From Glandiceps talaboti (lineage: Eukaryota > Hemichordata > Enteropneusta > Spengelidae): a stretch of 64,000 nucleotides of DNA. The position numbers and the translations under genes were made by a program. The notes beneath the pieces are model-generated. The model had not been told where the DNA came from. It saw nothing but the letters and a program-made list of their open reading frames with translations, and did not search any database. Shown here one piece after another: positions 58,901 to 64,000 of the stretch. Position 1 is the first letter of the stretch. Each line of letters starts with the position of its first letter. Location of the stretch: NCBI RefSeq assembly GCF_964340395.1, contig NC_135566.1, positions 2,564,501-2,628,500 on the forward strand. Reading direction: 5' to 3'.

Positions 58901-61097
58901 GATAAAATCAGCCTCACCAGCCTCACCATTATCCCCCTTGAAGTAAGTCTATGTTCACATATACTTGTTCGTTTGATTACAGGATGGATACAGGCAACTT
59001 GCTGCACTACCAGCACAGGCTTTGAAAGGAGTTATTAGAGTCAGATTTGTTAATGAACAGGTATGTAACTACACTGCTAGTCAGTCTGAACAGGTATGTA
59101 ATTACACTGCTATCCAGTCTGTACAGGTATGTAACTACACTGCTAGTCAGTCTGTACAGGTATGTAACTACACTGCTAGTCAGTCTGTACAGGTATGTAA
59201 CTACACTGCTAGTCAGTCTGAACAGGTATGTAACTACACTGCTAGTCAGTCTGTACAGGTATGTAACTACACTGCTATCCAGTCTGTACAGGTATGTAAC
59301 TACACTGCTATCCAGTCTGTACAGGTATGTAACTACACTGCTAGTCAGTTTGTAGTTGTAGACAGATAAAATTGTGATCCTAACACACAAAGAAGAAACT
59401 TAAAATATTACCTAATCTGTCAACTGCACACTTTAGTCTTTGTTAATAAGTTTACTCAGTACATATATTCACAACATATGATCTCTTTTGTACATTGCTT
59501 TGAAAATTTCATAATTTTAGTTTTAAATTGTATGGATTACTTTCTGTTTTGTAGGGTTTAGATGAAGCTGGTATTGATCAAGATGGTGTCTTCAAGGAAT
59601 TTTTAGAAGAGACTATTAAAACAGTTTTTGATCCCTCACTCAACTTGTTTAAAGTAAGTGCAATGATCTCATGTTATTGATGATATCAAGAAAATTACCA
59701 TCCATAAACTATACAGTGGATCTATGATTACCCAGATTTACCGATTGTTAATGTGATAAAAGCAAAAAAAAACCGAGATTGATAGCATGTTTAAATTTTG
59801 GTGTATTTGATTTTGATTACAGACAACTAGTGGGGAAGAAAGACTGTATCCAAGCCCGACTTCATACATACAGGATAATCATTTACAACTTTTTGAATTT
59901 GTTGGTAGAATGTTAGGCAAAGCAGTGTATGAGGTGAGTTTCTTGTTTTGTTGTATATCACCAACTATTTACTAAGTCACGAGAGTTTGTATTACAATCA
60001 TATACTGTATGAGCATAAAGATGGTCAACTTCAGATATGTAACAAAACTGAAAAATATGCAAGAATCACTTTGTTTGTCTTTAAAATGTGTAAATTTAAA
60101 GGTCCTATTCGGATTTGGATTAAAATTTACATGTTTAGGAAAAAAATGATTGTCTGACAGAGTTATAGGAAAAGATAGCCCAGAAGAAGAAATATTACTG
60201 TATGCAATCCTTATGGAGCCACTGATAAGATAATACTAATATGTGATGACCTGGACTGAAACCAAGGTTTGACTTGAAGTTTTATGTCTTCCCACATGCA
60301 AGGTTTTATGCTATTGTTGGTAAATTACAACTGTTACACCATATCTGATTATTCTGTACGTTTCTTTGATTACAGGGTATAGTTGTAGAAGTGCCTTTTG
60401 CATCTTTCTTCCTGAGTCAAGTGTTGGGTCATCAACATAGTTCACTGTACAGTCCAATAGATGAACTTCCTTCCCTGGACCCAGAACTCTACAAAAGTCT
60501 CACCTTTATCAAGGTAGGTAAACAATTGTTGGTATTCACACTGTACATAGTAATCAAACTTGCTTTCCTCTACCAAAAACTGTAATGTCATGTCTTTATC
60601 ATGATATCTAAATGCAGCTTCCCTTAAAGCTAAAAGAGTTGTTTATGATAGTCACACAATAAAGCGTTTTACGTCTTGCAGCAGTTCTCACAAGATCTTG
60701 CATGAGCCAATTCGTCCATAGCAACCATGTGAGGATGGTCAAGCTGAAAGTGTCAAACACTTAGCAACACTATTGTTCACAATGTCATCGCACATGGCCA
60801 TGGCGAAAGCTTGACCGCGATCACATGTTTGACAACCATTGTTGCTAGGCATATTTACATATCTCGCGAGATCTGCAACAAGACGTAAAATCCCTTATTG
60901 TATCTATGAAATCTTGACAGATTTGTAAATTCAGTTTCAACCATAATTTTAATATGTATGTTCTGTCTTCAGCATTATGACAGTGACATAGCAGATCTTG
61001 ATCTGACATTCTCCTACGATGAAGATGTGATGGGTAAAGTGGTAACACATGAATTAATGCCTGGAGGAAGAGCAATGTCAGTCACTAATGAAAATAA
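38685..61097 (+). CDS. UBE3B: UBE3B, HECT-type E3 ubiquitin ligase, 3' partial (24 coding exons visible)
   Basis: UBE3B transfers ubiquitin from an E2 to substrates through a HECT-domain cysteine. Exons: 38685-38798, 39840-39966, 40461-40525, 42745-42804, 48109-48213, 48466-48565, 50975-51143, 51560-51665, 52052-52172, 52471-52505, 53001-53030, 53385-53497, 53905-54068, 54937-55101, 55884-56049, 56360-56478, 56649-56760, 57629-57728, 58430-58549, 58983-59060, 59555-59653, 59823-59933, 60376-60513, 60973-61097. All GT-AG with matching phases; 2642 coding nt (about 880 of roughly 1070 aa). UBE3B-type stretches include [44 protein letters not shown] and [16 protein letters not shown]3C is the nearest paralogue, but this matches UBE3B better by length and sequence. 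The last visible exon ends MSVTNENK; the C-lobe with its catalytic Cys is not in the window. Confidence 0.95.
39341..39489. mobile_element. 149-bp foldback element with 10-bp target duplication, UBE3B intron 1
   Basis: Flanked by GCCTTTACAT at 39331-39340 and 39490-39499. Ends begin TAGTCTTGCTGCTAGACG and finish GTAGCAGATAGACTA; about 37-bp terminal inverted repeats match imperfectly. A 10-bp duplication and long inverted ends fit a non-autonomous Mutator-like (MULE-type) element. It has no coding capacity. Confidence 0.75.
41431..42510. repeat. 67-bp minisatellite, about 16 copies, in UBE3B intron 3
   Basis: Units contain CTGTCTTTCCCAGACTACTA, CATTCATACTCCACTGTGG and CATTTGCCAGTACCTGAC. Copies are 95% or more alike by eye. 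In the transcript sense each unit has a pyrimidine tract followed by CAG, like a 3' splice site. The array ends about 230 bp before the exon 4 acceptor. Confidence 0.93.
43035..43230 (-). mobile_element. Copy of the four-copy interspersed repeat, UBE3B intron 4
   Basis: The complement reads ATAATTATACCAGCGCCAG, GTAATAGCAATTTTGAAC and ends with a ...ATATATTTTTGTT block. It is the closest match to the 34005 copy. Confidence 0.65.
46469..46570. mobile_element. Second copy of the short CTGTAAG element, UBE3B intron 4
   Basis: CTGTAAGGTACGCCAGGATG at the left and ATGTATCTTATAATC at the right. The core GTGCCCTCGCACATCAGTCA matches the 30266 copy. Confidence 0.55.
46850..47193 (-). mobile_element. 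Second tRNA-derived SINE, UBE3B intron 4
   Basis: The minus strand begins near 47193 with TAGCATAGCGGTTAGCAC (A-box-like) and GGTTCGAATCCC (B box). The body differs from the SINE at 29990, so it is another family. It lies next to a copy of the short element seen at 30266. Confidence 0.7.
47755..47960. repeat. TGTTG then TCTTG pentanucleotide repeats in UBE3B intron 4
   Basis: About 150 bp of (TGTTG)n is followed by about 50 bp of (TCTTG)n. The unit change by one base suggests a mutated unit that then expanded. A poly-G run follows at 48004-48015. The block ends about 95 bp before the exon 5 acceptor. Confidence 0.95.
48109..53497 (+). CDS. UBE3B: UBE3B exons 5-12: helical armadillo-like N-terminal region
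   Basis: Exons 48109-48213, 48466-48565, 50975-51143, 51560-51665, 52052-52172, 52471-52505, 53001-53030 and 53385-53497. The protein is hydrophobic and helical: [57 protein letters not shown] and [15 protein letters not shown]. Exons 10 and 11 are microexons (35 and 30 nt). A long (GTGA)n tract full of GTGAGT donor-like hexamers separates them. Intron 6 (2.4 kb) is mostly the 41-bp satellite. Order and spacing follow human UBE3B. Confidence 0.93.
48673..50235. repeat. 41-bp minisatellite, about 38 copies, in UBE3B intron 6
   Basis: The unit is ATTATCCCAATCAGGGTAAT and AACATACAGTGTACTGTCTAC. Most copies are identical; a few share the same variant (CATACGTG, CAGGATAA, TCCTAAT), which points to block duplication. 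The array starts about 100 bp after the exon 6 donor. Flanking sequence to 50560 has degraded relatives (ATCCCAGTTGGG and similar). Confidence 0.95.
51277..51291 (-). promoter_or_regulatory. CTCF-like core site
   Basis: The minus strand reads CCACTGGAGGGCGCT, a close match to the CTCF core. Similar cores occur at 15934-15946, 55132-55145 and 56156-56170, all in the same orientation. Confidence 0.35.
52537..52936. repeat. (GTGA)n, (GTAT)n and (GT)n in UBE3B intron 10
   Basis: (GTGA)n at 52537-52700, (GTAT)n to about 52840, then (GT)n to 52936. This fills most of the intron between microexons 10 and 11. The first tract begins 31 bp after the exon 10 donor. Confidence 0.95.
53905..58549 (+). 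CDS. UBE3B: UBE3B exons 13-19: central region up to the HECT domain
   Basis: Exons 53905-54068, 54937-55101, 55884-56049, 56360-56478, 56649-56760, 57629-57728 and 58430-58549. Recognisable stretches are [66 protein letters not shown] and [18 protein letters not shown]; the last is the conserved approach to the HECT domain. The exon 13 donor (AAAA|GTAAGACC) is the first of eight in a 50-bp array. Exon 13 codes for the poorly conserved serine-rich loop [16 protein letters not shown], so tolerance for change there may be higher. Intron 17 contains the 311-bp palindromic element. Confidence 0.94.
54031..54440 (+). repeat. 50-bp minisatellite from the UBE3B exon 13 end plus splice donor, 8 copies
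   Basis: Donors AAAA|GTAAGACC occur at 54069, 54119, 54169, 54219, 54269, 54319, 54369 and 54419. About 38 of the 50 bases per unit come from the exon (AATGTCACCAGTCAATGCC and following) and 12 from the intron. Fifty is not a multiple of three, so use of the second donor shifts the frame. Confidence 0.95.
54745..54780 (-). mobile_element. SINE tail fragment, UBE3B intron 13
   Basis: TCCTACCAGGTCCCCATTT matches the complement of the tail of the SINE at 29990-30160. The head is absent. Confidence 0.5.
57217..57527. mobile_element. 311-bp palindromic foldback element, UBE3B intron 17
   Basis: The two halves are inverted copies with about 140-bp arms: left GACTCTCTCACAGTCC, right ends GGACTGTGAGAGAGTC. 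Inner pairs include CTACTGCATAATTGTA and CCTCATCAATTACATA with their complements. The centre is near GTGTTACCCGAGCTTCG. It would fold into one long hairpin. I could not fix a target duplication. Confidence 0.75.
58752..58884. mobile_element. Partial copy of the 60659 foldback family, UBE3B intron 19
   Basis: Begins TAAGGGATTTTACGTCTCG and follows the complement of the right half of the 60659 element through GAACAATAGTGTTGCTAA. The second half is missing, so it may be a deletion derivative. Confidence 0.7.
58983..61097 (+). CDS. UBE3B: UBE3B exons 20-24: N-lobe of the HECT domain
   Basis: Exons 58983-59060, 59555-59653, 59823-59933, 60376-60513 and 60973-61097. HECT hallmarks are [79 protein letters not shown] and [14 protein letters not shown]. 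This is the E2-binding N-lobe; the C-lobe with the thioester cysteine should follow downstream. The exon 20 donor (CAG|GTATGTAAC) begins a ladder of nine 33-bp copies. Reading straight through stays open and in frame until 59369, adding blocks such as [11 protein letters not shown]. Standard splicing joins VNEQ to GLDEAG, matching the family. Confidence 0.95.
59054..59352 (+). repeat. 33-bp minisatellite at the UBE3B exon 20 donor, 9 donor copies, open reading frame retained
   Basis: Each unit begins at CAG|GTATGTAA; donors start at 59061 and recur every 33 bp to 59325. Units differ mainly at a TAGTC/TATCC pair and at GAACAG/GTACAG. Thirty-three is a multiple of three and there is no stop, so the exon frame stays open through all nine units. 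Confidence 0.95.
60659..60898. mobile_element. 240-bp foldback element, UBE3B intron 23
   Basis: Inverted ends: left TTTTACGTCTTGCAGCAG, right CTGCAACAAGACGTAAAA. A related half-element is at 58752-58884. No ORF. It looks like a MITE. Confidence 0.7.
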
Positions 61098-63358
61098 GTA
61101 AGTTATAGTTAAATCTCTCAGTTTTACACACCTGAAAATCCTGAAGAATGAACATTTGTCCTCTCACAAAATAATAGTAGAATATAGAGTCACATATCAG
61201 TAGTACATACTGTAGTATTGCTAAGGAGATTTTACCAAAGAATTTTATCATGAGGAAATCACATGGTGAAAATCCTCAACTGTATGATGTATGGAATAAC
61301 CATTGCTATTTTTCAAGAGAGTTTGGTTCATAGTAAGAAAAAACTGAGGCTTTAAGATAAGAGCTTGACTATTGGTATTATTGGTATCACAGATTTGATG
61401 ACCTGTTATGAAAGTTGCCAGTTTTATAAGCTTCCATACATAACACCTACATAATGTGATGATGTACATGTATACTAACTAGTATGGAGACAATAACTGT
61501 TCATGTCTGTCACCACTTTCATACATATGTTGTCACTACAGTACTTTCATACCTAAGTTGACAGACATGCTTGTTTAAAAAGAAGGAATATAAGTGTCAA
61601 TTTTGACAAGAGGAAAAAAAAAGTTGATATGTGTTTGCTTTTGCTGTCATGGCAACCAATTGAATAAACATATTATGACACAGTTTATGGTATGTAAGGC
61701 TTTTTTACCCAAATATCTTACTTCAGATTTTATCAGTTAGCTACAAATTTAGCTGAAAATCTCTGTCAATTTGATATTCTAACTAAACCAGCTGTGCCAA
61801 CAAATGTGAAAAGTTTGGATCACAAGCAGTCCATAATATTTAATGCCAGTTACTGAAATCTTAGTGGTGAGAAACCAGAAATTTGCTTTAAGAAGAGATT
61901 GATAAAATTTGATATAAACTTTGTTTGAAATATACACGGTACAGATTTACCAAGTCCAGTTATACTGCATTTATAGTTTCTCCTTCAAACATTAAACTGA
62001 CAACTCGTAGATACACTATAAGACTTTTTGACAGAATATATTCTTTATTTAACACAAAACATACATTACAAGTGAAACAAATATTCATATAGAGTATTAG
62101 GGTAGTAAAAACTAAAAACAAACAGTGGCTTTATGTACATTTAAAGTTACATAGAGATGTCTCTGGCCGTCTTTGTAATGGAAACTGGCTTTTGCCTTCA
62201 AAACCTTTAATTGTTTCTGTATTAAGTTGTGAAATAGATTTCTAGGCTGTAAGGCTTGTTATCCAATCAAGATTAATACATATAGGTATTATGTTTTCTT
62301 TGTTTTACACAAACAATATGTACAGGTGATAAAAACATAATGTATACTTGGCTCTACCTTGGAGTAATTATACTGTCAGTATAATTACTCTGAGGCTAAG
62401 CTTTAGATAAAAGAGAAACAGCTTCTTAAGTACAAAGTTATGCAAACGGTTGCAATATGTATATTTGGCTATACTTTAAATAAAAGAGAAAAGTCTTCTG
62501 GAGTACATGCAAACAGTTTTAAAGGGAGATAGCTGAGTTTGCACCCCTCTTTAATCACAATTCTAGTCACCTGAAATAGAATTTTACACCCTCAGTGCAT
62601 CGATTCATACAGGAACAACCATTGATTTCTTGGTCAGCACCATGACTTCTGCTTCATGCGCTACACAGGTGTTATTCTAGGCATATGTCAGAATAAATAC
62701 TGACTTCAGTATAATTATATTAGGTGCATGAGGAGTTTGGCTTTTAGTTTTGGCTGCCTAAGTAGACCTTCTCATTCTATTTTGACCATCTAACATAAGG
62801 TAAAATGTAAGTGCAAGTACTAAGAATTGTGTAAAGACAAAAAAAGTGGGATTATGATGGTAAATGTAGTAAAACAACTAAAAACACATATTAGATTTAA
62901 TACATTGATATGTCTGACAACAACTTAAATACTGGCATGTAGTTTACAATTCTATGTACATTGTATGTATGTTTGCACGCACGCACACATGATTGTCTGG
63001 CTGTCTGTCTGTGCGTGCATGTAGACGTGAACGCACGTCTGTATGTATGTATGTATGTATGTATGTATGTATGTATGTATGTATGTATGTATGTATGTAT
63101 GTATGTATGTATGTATGTATGTATGTATGTATGTATGTATGTATGTATGTATGTATGTATGTATGTATGCATACATATCTGGATTGATATGTGTAGTTGT
63201 GTTTACATTTACTGTAGATCATATGATTGTAATAAGCCATATACAAAACTGGTGAAAATCAACAAACCTGACAATACAAAGAAATAATTCAATAGTAGTA
63301 GTCAGTATGCAAAGCAGTCAGATTTTACTTTACAAGGCATCTGATCTTGGAATATTAA

Positions 63359-63400
<42 letters not shown>

Positions 63401-64000
63401 CATTGTCATCAATGTTAAATGGTTACATATTACTGCTGAAGTTCTGTCTTAGCAAAATTGCTTTTCAACTTGTTGTATTAAGTTTGGCTTTGGCTGTTTG
63501 TGTTGTTCTTGTTACTCAATATTTTAAAGGAAGTGTTCCACAATCAGACTTGGTTTTGCCTTTAATACATTACTATTGATTACTGCTGTCAACTTATATG
63601 CGGTTTTGGGTGATAAAATAGCACCTTAGTAACTTGTTAAACTACTTTAAAATCTTGTAAAGAAGTCGTACTGCACTTGACATGTGTTTGACCATTTTGA
63701 ATATTTCCTGCAAGGTTTTATGAGAAAATCTCTAATAATGACATCACATGTAACACAATTTTTTTTTTCATGACACTCTTTGTAGAATACGTAATGTCAG
63801 TGGCTCAGGTTATATTGAAATTTTACATGTGTGTACACTAAATTAATTCAAAGATCCTTCTCACACTTGGTGACTAAAAAACAGCTATTTGGTATTTAAA
63901 ATTACCAACATTCTCATTGAGGATGTTTTCCTTCATGTATTGTAAAGTAAGAGCCGTGGTTACTGCTCTGCTATATGTTGTTCAAACCAAAACTGGCACC
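61098..64000 (+). other. Probable UBE3B intron 24, no exon found
   Basis: I looked for the expected C-lobe start (a Tyr-Ile-His-Leu type helix) and found none. An AG at 61726 followed by KFYQLATNLAENL is open to 61855 but does not resemble UBE3B. The region holds (GTAT)n and (GTT)n and unique AT-rich sequence. Confidence 0.6.
63040..63170. repeat. (GTAT)n microsatellite, with (GTT)n at 63361-63400
   Basis: About 32 copies of GTAT are followed 190 bp later by about 13 copies of GTT. Both lie in the non-coding stretch after UBE3B exon 24. Confidence 0.95.

Noticed and set aside
61726-61855. Possible UBE3B terminal exon (KFYQLATNLAENL to a stop)
   Set aside because: The phase allows it, but it does not resemble the HECT C-lobe and would remove the catalytic cysteine; no other support.

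Overview
The window is animal nuclear DNA. It is AT-rich and intron-dense, every intron I could define is GT-AG, and it is crowded with micro- and minisatellites. Two recognisable genes lie head to head. RBM19 (a six-RRM nucleolar protein, Mrd1 family) is on the minus strand from 36407 to 16328, with all 26 coding exons and an intact frame of 933 aa. UBE3B (a HECT-type E3 ubiquitin ligase with an IQ motif) is on the plus strand from 38685 and runs off the right side. Its 24 visible coding exons give about 880 aa, ending inside the HECT domain before the catalytic C-lobe. I read no frame break or lost splice site in either gene. Both human orthologues lie on 12q24, so the pair may be an old linkage. 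The many unrelated minisatellites and the deuterostome-like proteins make amphioxus (Branchiostoma) my best guess, at about even confidence.

Layout. 1-16327: no gene recognised; a 21-bp minisatellite, simple repeats and a few regulatory-like motifs. 16328-36407: RBM19. 36408-38684: a compact bidirectional promoter, a probable non-coding first exon of UBE3B with a small upstream ORF, and its first intron. 38685-61097: UBE3B coding exons. 61098-64000: non-coding, presumably the next UBE3B intron.

The most striking signal is at exon-intron junctions. At five of about 50 splice donors in the two genes, the end of the exon plus the adjacent 5' splice site is the unit of a tandem array. Three are in RBM19 (exon 14: 2 copies of 53 bp; exon 22: 19 copies of 45 bp; exon 24: 3 copies of 46 bp). 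Two are in UBE3B (exon 13: 8 copies of 50 bp; exon 20: 9 copies of 33 bp). Each array lays out a ladder of candidate donors after the real one. I saw none at acceptors. For UBE3B exon 20 the ladder stays open and in frame, so distal donor choice could insert blocks of 11 residues into the HECT domain. From memory, amphioxus minisatellites overlapping exon-intron junctions have been described (I recall the name 'mirage'); I cannot check this here, and the five arrays in these genes may still be unreported.

Mobile DNA includes a 149-bp foldback element with a 10-bp target duplication, a 311-bp palindromic element, two copies of another foldback family, two tRNA-derived SINEs plus a fragment, and a four-copy interspersed family. 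RBM19 acts in pre-rRNA processing and UBE3B in ubiquitin transfer; nothing in the sequence suggests a joint function beyond the shared promoter region.
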